Assembly: GCF_039655745.1 (NCBI RefSeq)
Contig: NZ_JBBYXI010000002.1
Span: 496,001 to 560,000 of the forward strand
Direction of reading: 5' to 3'
Source of the DNA: Hohaiivirga grylli
Lineage (GTDB): Bacteria; Pseudomonadota; Alphaproteobacteria; Rhizobiales; Beijerinckiaceae
DNA length: 64,000 bases
This document shows, in pieces, positions 1 through 8,600 of this stretch. How positions within the stretch are numbered: the stretch's first letter is position 1; each line of letters begins with the position of its first letter. Position numbers and translations under genes: made by a program. The notes under the pieces were generated by a model. The model was given only the letters and a program-made list of their open reading frames with translations. It was not told where the DNA came from and did no database searches.

Positions 1-44
1 TGTGAAGCAGTTCATGGGTTTTAATAGTTTTTCGGAGAGAAGAT

Positions 45-1313
45 ATGACCAAGGCTGGCAATAACGAAACAAAGAGCACTCTGTATTGCTCTTTTTGTGG
101 CAAGAGCCAGCATGAGGTTCGTAAGCTGATTGCCGGCCCAACAGTGTTCATCTGTGATGAATGCGTTGAGCTGTGTATGGATATTATCCGCGAAGAAACC
201 AAGTCTTCTCTTGTTAAGTCCGATGAAGGTGTGCCGACACCTAAGGAAATTCGTGGCGTCCTCGATGATTATGTCATTGGTCAGGATACTGCGAAGAAGG
301 TTCTTTCTGTCGCTGTTCACAACCACTATAAGCGGTTGGCTCATGCTTCCAAGAATAGTGACGTTGAACTCTCCAAATCGAATATTCTGCTGATTGGGCC
401 AACAGGTTCGGGTAAAACGCTGCTGGCGCAGACGCTTGCGCGCATTCTCGATGTTCCCTTTACAATGGCTGATGCCACAACTCTGACAGAGGCCGGTTAC
501 GTCGGTGAAGATGTCGAGAATATCATTCTGAAGCTTCTTCAGGCTTCCGATTACAATGTCGAACGCGCACAGCGTGGCATTGTATATATCGACGAAATCG
601 ACAAGATTTCCCGCAAATCAGATAATCCATCCATTACACGCGATGTTTCTGGTGAAGGTGTCCAGCAGGCATTGCTGAAGATCATGGAAGGAACGGTTGC
701 TTCTGTTCCGCCTCAGGGTGGTCGTAAGCATCCTCAGCAGGAATTCCTGCAGGTTGATACAACCAATATCCTCTTTATCTGTGGTGGTGCGTTTGCTGGT
801 CTTGAGCGCATTATCTCCCAAAGGGGGCAGGGTACATCTATCGGCTTTAATGCATCTGTTCAGGCTCCCGATGATCGCCGCACCGGTGAGATTTTCCGCG
901 AAGTTGAGCCAGAAGATTTGCTGAAGTTCGGTTTGATCCCCGAGTTCGTTGGTCGTCTGCCAGTATTGGCAACCCTTGAAGATTTGGACGAGGCTGCTCT
1001 TGTCACAATCCTCAAGGAGCCTAAGAACGCTCTGGTTAAACAGTATCAGCGCCTGTTCGAAATGGAAAAGGTCGATCTGACATTCCAGGATGAAGCGCTC
1101 AGCATGATTGCCCGTAAGGCCATTGAACGCCGTACAGGTGCCCGCGGTCTGCGCTCCATTATGGAAGGCATCCTTCTGGAAACAATGTATGATCTTCCAG
1201 GCCTTGATTCTGTCGAGCAGGTTGTCATTGGTCCCGAGGTCGTTGAAGGAAAGGCTAAGCCCCTTTTCATTCATGGCGATCGGAAAGATGACAGTTCCTC
1301 CGCAACAGCTTAA
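45..1313 (+). CDS. clpX: ATP-dependent Clp protease ATP-binding subunit ClpX
   Basis: AAA+ unfoldase that recognises tagged or misfolded cytoplasmic proteins and threads them into the ClpP peptidase. The 422 residues match the family's usual length. The N-terminal zinc-binding domain has Cys15, Cys18, Cys37 and Cys40. Walker A (GPTGSGKT) is at about 118-125, the GYVG pore loop at 151-154, Walker B (IVYIDEID) at about 179-186, and the IGF loop that docks on ClpP at about 266-268. An SD-like CGGAGAGA lies 4 bases before the ATG. clpP, the usual upstream neighbour, would be outside the window. lon follows in the same direction after about 260 bases, the normal rhizobial order. The family assignment is certain. 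Confidence 0.98.
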   Translation: MTKAGNNETKSTLYCSFCGKSQHEVRKLIAGPTVFICDECVELCMDIIREETKSSLVKSDEGVPTPKEIRGVLDDYVIGQDTAKKVLSVAVHNHYKRLAHASKNSDVELSKSNILLIGPTGSGKTLLAQTLARILDVPFTMADATTLTEAGYVGEDVENIILKLLQASDYNVERAQRGIVYIDEIDKISRKSDNPSITRDVSGEGVQQALLKIMEGTVASVPPQGGRKHPQQEFLQVDTTNILFICGGAFAGLERIISQRGQGTSIGFNASVQAPDDRRTGEIFREVEPEDLLKFGLIPEFVGRLPVLATLEDLDEAALVTILKEPKNALVKQYQRLFEMEKVDLTFQDEALSMIARKAIERRTGARGLRSIMEGILLETMYDLPGLDSVEQVVIGPEVVEGKAKPLFIHGDRKDDSSSATA

Positions 1314-1320
1314 TAACTGC

Positions 1321-1342
1321 AAGCAGATATTTGCTTATTTTT
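1321..1342 (+). terminator. Weak hairpin plus T-run after clpX
   Basis: AAGCA at 1321-1325 pairs with TGCTT at 1332-1336 and is followed by five T residues. The stem is only 5 bp, so termination may be partial and some clpX transcripts may read into lon. Confidence 0.3.
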
Positions 1343-1384
1343 ATAGTGATTTGCGATTGTCTGCTCTTCGCGTATATTGCTGCG

Positions 1385-1414
1385 CTTGAAATTCAGAATA
1401 TGAAGCGCCACTTA
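1385..1414 (+). promoter_or_regulatory. Candidate heat-shock (RpoH-type) promoter for lon
   Basis: CTTGAA at 1385-1390 and CCACTTA at 1408-1414 are separated by 17 bases. This resembles the alphaproteobacterial sigma-32 pattern (CTTGAA, about 17 bases, then a CC-rich -10), and lon is a classical heat-shock gene. The -10 half is imperfect. The transcript would have a leader of about 155 bases before the lon ATG. Confidence 0.4.
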
Positions 1415-1576
1415 GTATGATGCGTAGCTATGTATGCTCATCTCAAGAGGTGCGAACTACGTACCGGAGGCAATTCCTCAGCCTTGACCTGTTGTGAATG
1501 TGAGCCGCCGGTAGTCAGCCCATAAGTCTGCTTTTGCTAAAGGGAGTTATTGGGCGGTGTGGAAAGGAATGTCTTT

Positions 1577-4006
1577 ATGACACAAAACAAGTCTCGCAAG
1601 CCGGTCGTTCCAGGCACATCGGGGACTTATGCCGTTTTGCCTTTGCGCGATATCGTTGTGTTTCCGCATATGATTGTGCCGCTTTTCGTTGGTCGTGAAA
1701 AATCCATTCGCGCCCTTGAAGAGGTCGTGCGCAACGAGCAGCATATTCTGCTGGCAACACAGATAAATGCTGGAGATGATGATCCAGAGGTCGATGCTAT
1801 CTATAAAGTTGGCACCCTTGCATCTGTTCTTCAGCTATTGAAACTTCCAGATGGCACTGTAAAGGTTCTGGTTGAAGGCGCAGGACGTGCCAAGGTCAAA
1901 GCCTATTCACAGGTCAATGATTTCTATTCTGCAGAAGCAGAAGTTCTCACAGATGATCTGGGTGACCAGATTGAAGCTGAAGCTCTTGCACGTTCGGTCG
2001 TTTCCGAATTTGAAAATTACGTCAAGCTGAACAAGAAGGTCTCTCCGGAGGTGGTTTCTGCCGTCGGACAGATTACTGATGCATCAAAGCTTGCCGATAC
2101 GATTGCCTCCCATCTTGCTGTAAAGATCAGCGAGAAACAGGAAGTTCTTGAAACTCCAACGGTCGTTCAGCGCCTTGAGAAAGTTCTGGGGCTGATGGAG
2201 AGCGAGATTTCTGTTCTTCAGGTGGAAAAGCGTATTCGTACCCGTGTCAAACGCCAGATGGAAAAGACACAGCGCGAGTACTATCTGAATGAGCAGATGA
2301 AAGCGATCCAGAAAGAACTCGGCGACGAGGATGGTCGGGATGAGCTTGCAGAGCTCGAAGAGAAGATCAACAAGACCAAGCTTTCCAAGGAAGCCAAGGA
2401 AAAGGCACATGCGGAGCTGAAGAAGCTGCGCCAGATGTCTCCTATGTCAGCTGAGGCAACAGTTGTTCGCAACTACCTCGACTGGCTGCTTGGTATTCCA
2501 TGGGGACGGCGTACAAAGGTTAAGAAGGACCTGAACATTGCTCAGGAAGTTCTTGATGCCGATCACTATGGTCTTGAGAAGGTTAAGGAACGCATTGTCG
2601 AATACCTTGCTGTGCAACAGCGTGCCAATAAGGTGACAGGTGCCATTCTTTGCCTCGTTGGCCCTCCCGGTGTTGGTAAGACATCACTTGGCAAGTCCAT
2701 AGCCCGTGCAACAGGCCGTGAGTTTGTTCGTATGGCTTTGGGTGGTGTGCGTGATGAAGCTGAGATTCGCGGACATCGCAGAACCTATATCGGTTCTATG
2801 CCAGGCAAGATCATCCAGTCCATGCGTAAGGCCAAGGTCAACAATCCGTTGATTCTGCTTGATGAGATTGACAAGCTCGGAATGGATTTCCGTGGTGATC
2901 CATCTGCGGCCTTGCTTGAAGTGCTTGATCCGGAACAGAACCACACATTCAGTGATCACTACCTTGAGGTAGATTATGATCTGTCGAATGTGATGTTTGT
3001 GACCACAGCCAACACATTGAATATTCCTCCGGCTCTTCTTGACCGTATGGAAGTCATTCGTCTGGCTGGTTACACGGAAGAGGAAAAGGTTGAGATTTCC
3101 CGACAGCATCTGATTCCAGAGGCTGAAAAGAAACATGGCCTTGCTCATAATGAGTGGAACATCACTGAAGATGGTCTGCTTGAGCTGGTGCGCCGTTATA
3201 CTCGTGAGGCTGGTGTTCGTAATCTTGAACGCGAAATCTCCAACCTGATGCGTAAGGCGGTCAAGGAAATCCTGATTTCCAAGGTCAAGAGTGTAACGGT
3301 TACTGCCAAGAATATCGCCGATTACCTCGGCCCACCGAAATATCGTTTTGGTGAAGCAGAGACAAAGGATTCGGTTGGTATTGTTACAGGCCTTGCATGG
3401 ACTGAGGTTGGTGGTGAGCTGCTGACCATCGAAGGTATTGCTCTTCCGGGTAAGGGCAGGCTGACGGTGACAGGTAACCTGCGCGACGTGATGAAAGAAT
3501 CGATCACGGCCGCAGCAACCTATGTTCGCTCGCGTGCCACAACTCTTGGGCTTGAACCTCCGGTGTTTGAACGTAAGGATATCCACGTTCACGTTCCAGA
3601 AGGTGCAACCCCGAAAGATGGCCCATCAGCCGGTATCGGTATGGCAACGGTTATCACATCCATCATGACAGGCATTCCGGTTCACCGTGATGTTGCCATG
3701 ACAGGTGAGGTGACTTTGCGTGGCCGCGTTCTGCCAATCGGTGGTCTGAAGGAAAAACTTCTGGCTGCTCTGCGTGGCGGTATCAAGCGGGTTATCATTC
3801 CGGAAGAGAATGTGAAGGATCTTGCTGACATGCCTGCCACCATTAAAAATGGTCTGGAGATCATCCCTGTGTCCACCATGGATCAGGTTCTCCAGCACGC
3901 ACTTGTGCGCATGCCAGAGCCGATTGAATGGGATGAAAGAGCCGATTCGGCCAAATCTCCACCGCCCGGAGCGGAGGAAGATACGAGTGGTTTGATTGCT
4001 CACTAA
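1577..4006 (+). CDS. lon: ATP-dependent protease Lon (La)
   Basis: Cytoplasmic AAA+ serine protease of 809 residues that degrades misfolded and regulatory proteins; in alphaproteobacteria these include cell-cycle regulators. The N-terminal substrate domain covers about residues 18-210, a coiled-coil stretch follows, Walker A (GPPGVGKT) is at 362-369, and Walker B reads LILLDEID. The C-terminal protease has Ser684 in KDGPSAG and Lys727 in GLKEK; the 43-residue spacing equals that of the E. coli Ser-Lys pair. The start is placed at the ATG at 1577, because the GGAAAGGAA SD ends 7 bases before it. An in-frame TTG at 1550 would add 9 residues and is less likely. A strong terminator follows. Confidence 0.98.
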   Translation: MTQNKSRKPVVPGTSGTYAVLPLRDIVVFPHMIVPLFVGREKSIRALEEVVRNEQHILLATQINAGDDDPEVDAIYKVGTLASVLQLLKLPDGTVKVLVEGAGRAKVKAYSQVNDFYSAEAEVLTDDLGDQIEAEALARSVVSEFENYVKLNKKVSPEVVSAVGQITDASKLADTIASHLAVKISEKQEVLETPTVVQRLEKVLGLMESEISVLQVEKRIRTRVKRQMEKTQREYYLNEQMKAIQKELGDEDGRDELAELEEKINKTKLSKEAKEKAHAELKKLRQMSPMSAEATVVRNYLDWLLGIPWGRRTKVKKDLNIAQEVLDADHYGLEKVKERIVEYLAVQQRANKVTGAILCLVGPPGVGKTSLGKSIARATGREFVRMALGGVRDEAEIRGHRRTYIGSMPGKIIQSMRKAKVNNPLILLDEIDKLGMDFRGDPSAALLEVLDPEQNHTFSDHYLEVDYDLSNVMFVTTANTLNIPPALLDRMEVIRLAGYTEEEKVEISRQHLIPEAEKKHGLAHNEWNITEDGLLELVRRYTREAGVRNLEREISNLMRKAVKEILISKVKSVTVTAKNIADYLGPPKYRFGEAETKDSVGIVTGLAWTEVGGELLTIEGIALPGKGRLTVTGNLRDVMKESITAAATYVRSRATTLGLEPPVFERKDIHVHVPEGATPKDGPSAGIGMATVITSIMTGIPVHRDVAMTGEVTLRGRVLPIGGLKEKLLAALRGGIKRVIIPEENVKDLADMPATIKNGLEIIPVSTMDQVLQHALVRMPEPIEWDERADSAKSPPPGAEEDTSGLIAH

Positions 4007-4027
4007 TCTCTGAAAAAGGTAGAAAAA

Positions 4028-4059
4028 AACCGGATTCTTTTGGAATTCGGTTTTTTTTT
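4028..4059 (+). terminator. Rho-independent terminator after lon
   Basis: AACCGGATTC at 4028-4037 pairs with GAATTCGGTT at 4043-4052 (10 bp, one G-T wobble, 5-base loop) and is followed by a run of nine T residues in total. It is a textbook intrinsic terminator 21 bases after the lon stop. Confidence 0.9.
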
Positions 4060-4142
4060 ATGGAAATTGGGTGGAAATGGCCTTTTTCCTGTATTTCAGG
4101 GCTTGCGCGTTTAAAATCTTTGCTTCACACGGGATATCCGAA

Positions 4143-4175
4143 ACGACGGCAAATTATGTAGTTGCACGCCGTCGT
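4143..4175 (+). promoter_or_regulatory. Inverted repeat in the hupB 5' leader
   Basis: ACGACGGC at 4143-4150 and GCCGTCGT at 4168-4175 are perfect inverse complements with a 17-base loop, ending 5 bases before the hupB SD (CGGAGGA at 4181). The position suits either a leader hairpin that controls access to the SD or a protein-binding operator. Function is not known. Confidence 0.35.
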
Positions 4176-4194
4176 CATAACGGAGGACTATACT

Positions 4195-4473
4195 ATGAAT
4201 AAAGGCGAATTGATTAGCGCCGTTGCAGAAAAGGCCGGACTCTCAAAGGGTCAGACCGGTGAAGTTGTTGATGCTGCTCTCGCAGTTATCACAGAAGCTC
4301 TGAAGAAGGGCGATGAAGTTAAGCTCGTTGGTTTCGGTACTTTCGTTGTAACGAAGCGTGCAGCTGGTGAAGCCCGCAACCCCCGCACAGGTGAAAAGGT
4401 TAAGGTTCCTGCCTCCAAGACACCTAAGTTCCGTGCTGGCGCTGGCCTCAAGGACGCAGTTAACGGAAAGTAA
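4195..4473 (+). CDS. hupB: DNA-binding protein HU (HupB)
   Basis: Small histone-like nucleoid protein of 92 residues that bends DNA non-specifically as a dimer. The whole length matches HU: an N-terminal helical dimerisation region (MNKGELISAVAEKAGL), then the beta-arm signature with GFGTF and RNPRTGE. The start at 4195 is set by the CGGAGGA SD and by the canonical N-terminus; an upstream in-frame start would add 11 residues that HU proteins do not have. It sits in its usual place after lon but between two strong terminators, so it is probably a monocistronic transcript. Confidence 0.97.
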   Translation: MNKGELISAVAEKAGLSKGQTGEVVDAALAVITEALKKGDEVKLVGFGTFVVTKRAAGEARNPRTGEKVKVPASKTPKFRAGAGLKDAVNGK

Positions 4474-4489
4474 TTTCTGTTTTATGCAA

Positions 4490-4531
4490 AAAAGAGGGTC
4501 GATACCGCTTGCGTTATCGATCTTCTTTTTC
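4490..4531 (+). terminator. Rho-independent terminator after hupB
   Basis: The arm at 4490-4504 pairs with 4515-4529, a stem of about 14-15 bp with G-T wobbles and a 10-base loop. The 3' arm itself ends in a T-rich tract (4523-4530). A typical intrinsic terminator 17 bases after the stop. Confidence 0.85.
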
Positions 4532-4546
4532 TAAGAGAGTGTGTGG

Positions 4547-4571
4547 CTGTTTTCGAGATTCGTGAAAACAG
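4547..4571 (+). repeat. Perfect inverted repeat just before tRNA-Val
   Basis: CTGTTTTC at 4547-4554 and GAAAACAG at 4564-4571 are an exact 8-bp inverted repeat with a 9-base loop, ending 7 bases before the mature tRNA 5' end. It may act in 5' processing of the tRNA precursor. No proof of function. Confidence 0.4.
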
Positions 4572-4578
4572 AAAGTAT

Positions 4579-4654
4579 GGGCGATTAGCTCAGTTGGTAG
4601 AGCATCTCGTTTACACCGAGAGGGTCGGCAGTTCGAGCCTGTCATCGCCCACCA
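4579..4654 (+). tRNA. tRNA-Val (anticodon TAC)
   Basis: The acceptor arm GGGCGAT pairs with ATCGCCC, followed by discriminator A and an encoded CCA. The anticodon stem TCTCG/CGAGA encloses loop TTTACAC, giving anticodon TAC (valine). D-arm (TAGCTCAGTTGGTAGAGC) and T-arm (GTTCGAGCC) are normal. It lies 47 bases after the hupB terminator, leaving little room for a separate promoter unless that promoter overlaps the terminator. Confidence 0.97.
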
Positions 4655-4801
4655 TACTTCCAAATAAGAACAATAAAAAAGCATAGGTACTCAAGAGCTT
4701 TGCGGTACCATTTGGTTGTCGGTTTCATTCGGTACTTTTTGCGAAAAGTAATGCAGACCGGTTAACACTCATAAATTTCCTCATAATCAGCAAATTATAT
4801 G

Positions 4802-4844
4802 ATTACTCAGAAGTCTGCCGGGCTTGAGTAATGTTTTCTTTTCT
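4802..4844 (+). terminator. Candidate intrinsic terminator downstream of tRNA-Val
   Basis: ATTACTCA at 4802-4809 is exactly complementary to TGAGTAAT at 4825-4832, followed by GTTTTCTTTTCT. The 15-base loop is long for a terminator. It would end a transcript starting at or beyond the tRNA-Val gene. Confidence 0.4.
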
Positions 4845-5110
4845 AACTCAACTTAAAAACAGTAAGGCTTAGGTCGCTTGATACTGTGTATCCGGTTGAG
4901 ACTATCTCTGTATCAGCCTTTGTTGAGCTGATGCTACACTGTGATGTTGAATGAGCTGCTGTGGTAAGGGGCGGTATCAACACAATGCCCAAACTTAAGA
5001 AAAGACTATTATTAATTATACGTCTGCTTTCTCAATGCCTGACGGTTATCTTTAGGTGAGAGAAGAGTAGGAAGACTGTCTTTATATAAATGACACAACA
5101 TTTAGGCTTG

Positions 5111-5125
5111 TTAAGAAAAGGTTAA
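5111..5125. promoter_or_regulatory. Candidate CtrA box (TTAA-N7-TTAA)
   Basis: TTAA at 5111-5114 and TTAA at 5122-5125 are separated by exactly 7 bases, the consensus for the alphaproteobacterial cell-cycle regulator CtrA. The site is about 480 bases upstream of the autotransporter start, in A+T-rich DNA where chance matches are not rare. Confidence 0.25.
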
Positions 5126-5476
5126 TATTGCTATTTTGCAATTATGTAATTTGTCTAATTATTTATTTAATGCAAATTTTAAATTATTTTATGTGAAATC
5201 AGTTTTAATGTTAAATGGAATCGTTGTATTAATAATATGAAGTTAAAGGCGATCCAGTGTAAGGCGTAATAATATTAATAGGATCCCTTGTTTCTTTTTT
5301 TAGATATGATGTCTGCAAGGGAGTGAAATAGCCTTCTCTCTAATACGGTTTTTATTGCCTATTGGTAAGAAGAGAATCTTCTAAGAAATCCAAACTACCA
5401 CTGTTTCAAACATATTCGTTAACCTGCGTTCAAAAACCAAAGTTGCATCGTCAGCATTGGTAACGCTGGCTCTTGG

Positions 5477-5498
5477 AAATTGAACGTTGATTCAATTT
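5477..5498. promoter_or_regulatory. Palindromic candidate operator upstream of the autotransporter
   Basis: AAATTGAA at 5477-5484 and TTCAATTT at 5491-5498 are an exact 8-bp inverted repeat with a 6-base centre, about 105 bases before the start codon. The size and spacing suit a dimeric helix-turn-helix regulator. The regulator is not identifiable from this window. Confidence 0.3.
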
Positions 5499-5602
5499 AA
5501 CTTGCTTTGGCGAGAACGATGACGGCTGCGCATATGACTGAAAATCAAACAATGAAACGTCTTGGGGCGTTGGTTTAAATACAATTTGTAAGGATGTATA
5601 AG

Positions 5603-8600
5603 ATGCGGGGCGAACTGAAAAAGTCTAAATGGCTGCGAGGCAGTGCTCAATACTTGTTTTATGGGGTCTCAGTCCTCTCTCTACTGGTCATGTCATCAGA
5701 GAAGTCATTCGCATTGAATGAGTGCGGCGTTGTGGCCGCTGGTGGTACTGTTATATGCGATGGAACGCGTAATTCTAATAATCCTAACGGTGCCGTTTAT
5801 AACACCAATATTACGATCATCGTTGATGGAACAACGACACCTGTAAATTATACGACCGGCCCTTCCACTGCGGGAACTATATCGCTATCTGGTACAAATA
5901 GTATTGCATATGATATGCGCATTGAAACAATTGGGGATGTAACAATTTCCGGGGTCAGCAGAGGGTTGTTCATAACCACCACGGATACTGATTTTACCTT
6001 GGGTGGAAACCGGGAAATTATTATTGGTTCTGGCACCTCAATCAATGTGGGTAGCAATGGTCAGGAACTTCGTGCAGCCCACATTACATCAGCTACAACA
6101 GATTTAGTTTATATTGAGAACAATGGGTCAGTTCGCGCCATTGGTAATGCAACTAATGGTGTTATTGGGATTGTTGCAAATAATAGGGGAACCTTTTCAG
6201 AAACCACAATCTCGCGGATAGTAAATAATGGTAGTGTTGTTATTCAACAGAACGCAAATTACACCGCATATGCTGTTGGTGTAAGTGCAACGGCTGGTTT
6301 GGCCGAATTCACGAATAGCGTTACAGGGACGATAATTGCGTCTGGCGTTGGCCCGTTGGTTCGCGGCGTTTATGTTTCAGGTAGTTCGGAACACGCTGTT
6401 ATGCGCGCCTTAAATGAAGGCTATATCGAAACGACGGGTACTTTAGCTAATACTGCGGCTCTTACTGGTGATGCTGCTATGTGGGTTGGGCAGACATATA
6501 CAGGCTCATCAACCAAAAGTGTAACTGTTGAGAATACTGCAACAGGAACGATTATTGCCAATGGTCCACATGTGGACGGTATTGCAGCATATACAAGTGG
6601 TTCAGGTCCGGTGACTGTAACCAATGCCGGAACTGTAATGGCGACAGGCTTAGATGCTGATGGAATTAAGGCTTATTCAATTTTTGGGTCTGTCTTAATA
6701 AATATTACAGGTGGAACCGTTACTGGTGGAAGCGGGACGGGAAGTGGTATTCGTGTCAGAAGCCATACATCTAGAAATACAGAGATTAATATTGGGGCTG
6801 GAGCCACAGTCACTGCTGCATCAGGTATCGCGATCTTCAACGGAATTAATGGTCTTAGTGGCAACATTGAAGTCAATAATGCCGGGACCATAACGGGTAA
6901 TCTTCTTCTTGGCGATAATGGCAGAGCAACTGTTGTAAACCAGTCAATTATTACCGGTATTGTTGATCTTGGAGCTGGCAACAATACGCTCACCAATGAA
7001 GCTGGTTCAACCATTACCGGTAATATTGTATCGGCGACGGGTTACAATATAATCAGAAATTCGGGTGTGATTGACGGAGATATCGCGCTTGGTTCCGGTA
7101 ATAACAATACGACGTTGTATGCGGGATCATCAGTCATCAATGTGAGTGGCACGACTGGTGTCAATAACGTGACCGTTATGGGTGATGCGCTCTTTACGTT
7201 TCTTGATGGTGGCATTGGTGGTGGTGCTGATACGCTGAGCTTCGATGGTGCAACCCATACCCTTTCGTCAGCAAGCGATGTAGATCACTTTGAGGTGATG
7301 AATCTGGTGAACGGGTCGGTCATTACAACATCTGATCTGATCAAGATGACTGATACGGCAGGTGGTGTTGGTGCGATATCTATTGATGCGACTTCGACAT
7401 TGGCAATTCAGTCCCCATCTGGGTATGAGCTCAACCATGCCCTGTCCGGTACAGGTGTGATCTCTGCACAGATGAATGCGGGTACGGATGCCTTTAACTT
7501 TGGCTCAGGTGCAGGTTCTGCCTTTGCGGGTACGCTACAGATGGGGCAGGGCACCTTTGCGCTTTCGGGGCTCAACACGACAGCGCTGACCAACGCAACG
7601 CTTCAGGTAGATGTCAATTCAGTTACTACTGTGGGAACAGGTAATCAGGTGATCGGTGGCCTGACTTTTAATGGCGGCACAATGATATTCGATGCAACTG
7701 CTCCTGCGCAGATTATTGCAACGAGCTATATCACAGCGGGCAAGCTTGATATTTCCGGTACCGGCACGGTTCAGGTTAATCTGCCGGATGATATCGACAA
7801 TAGCCAGCCATTGCCAAGCAACACCTTACCGTTGTTGCAGCACGATGATATTACAGCAATGACCAAGCTGGTCAGTTCTGCGAATGTAAATGGTACCGGT
7901 GGGGCGCTGGCTCTTGTTGACCAGAGTGGCGTGGTCATTTCCAATGCTCAGATTCTTGATATTGACCAGAATGGCGTAAAAGTTGCCGAAGGGACTTATG
8001 ATTATCGCCTGCTGAGCGCCTCAGATGGCTTAACTCAGGATGGTCTTTATATTGGTTATGGCCTTAAGCTGGTTAACCTGATTGGTACAGGGAACGATGC
8101 ACTGGTTCTTGTTCCGGCCATTGGGGCAACAGGTCTTGCTGCTGACCTTTCTGCCCAGTTAACAGGTTCCGGCGATCTTGCCATTGCTGCTGGTGCGGGG
8201 CAGACGGTTTCACTGTCGAATACGCTGAACGACTATTCAGGTATTACAACAGTACAGACCGGGACATTGGCAATGGCTGTCGATAATGCTCTAGGCCTTA
8301 CTTCAATCCTGAATGTCTCTGCCAATGCCGGTTTTGACAGTGCAGGCTATTCCCAGACTGTTGGCGCGCTTAATACCGGTATTGGAGCGAGTGCCGTTAT
8401 TGCCTCGGGTTCGACCTTCACAATCAGTGATCAGCAGCGTGCAGCAGGTAATACGGAAGGCGGTCTGATCGAAAGCGGTACTCTGTCCGGTGGTGGTACC
8501 GTTGTGATCGATTCGTCAATTGTTTCGGTGAATGGTGCTCAGGCAGGCTATACGGGACAAGTTGAGGTTGAAGGTGGCTCTGAGTTGAAACTCAATGCTG

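Larger units (their letters stand above)
4655..5602. other. A+T-rich gene-free region before the first autotransporter
   Basis: About 950 bases without a convincing gene: no SD followed by a frame longer than a few tens of codons on either strand. It is clearly richer in A+T than its surroundings, notably at about 5100-5300. Visible structure: three GGTAC copies at 4686, 4704 and 4731; an exact inverted repeat TACTTTT/AAAAGTA at 4733-4750; a hairpin followed by T-rich sequence at 4802-4844; a TTAA-N7-TTAA site at 5111-5125; and an 8-bp inverted repeat at 5477-5498. The region probably holds the regulatory sequence of the autotransporter. A small RNA cannot be ruled out. Confidence 0.6.

Noticed and set aside
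618..1322. 234-residue frame opposite clpX
   Set aside because: Antisense shadow of a certain gene.
2684..3592. 302-residue frame opposite lon
   Set aside because: Antisense shadow of the Lon ATPase/protease region; cysteine- and histidine-rich nonsense composition and no SD.
4579..5602. Genomic island integrated at tRNA-Val
   Set aside because: No integrase, no duplicated tRNA 3' end visible in the window, and only one accessory gene follows. Kept only as a weak possibility in the findings.
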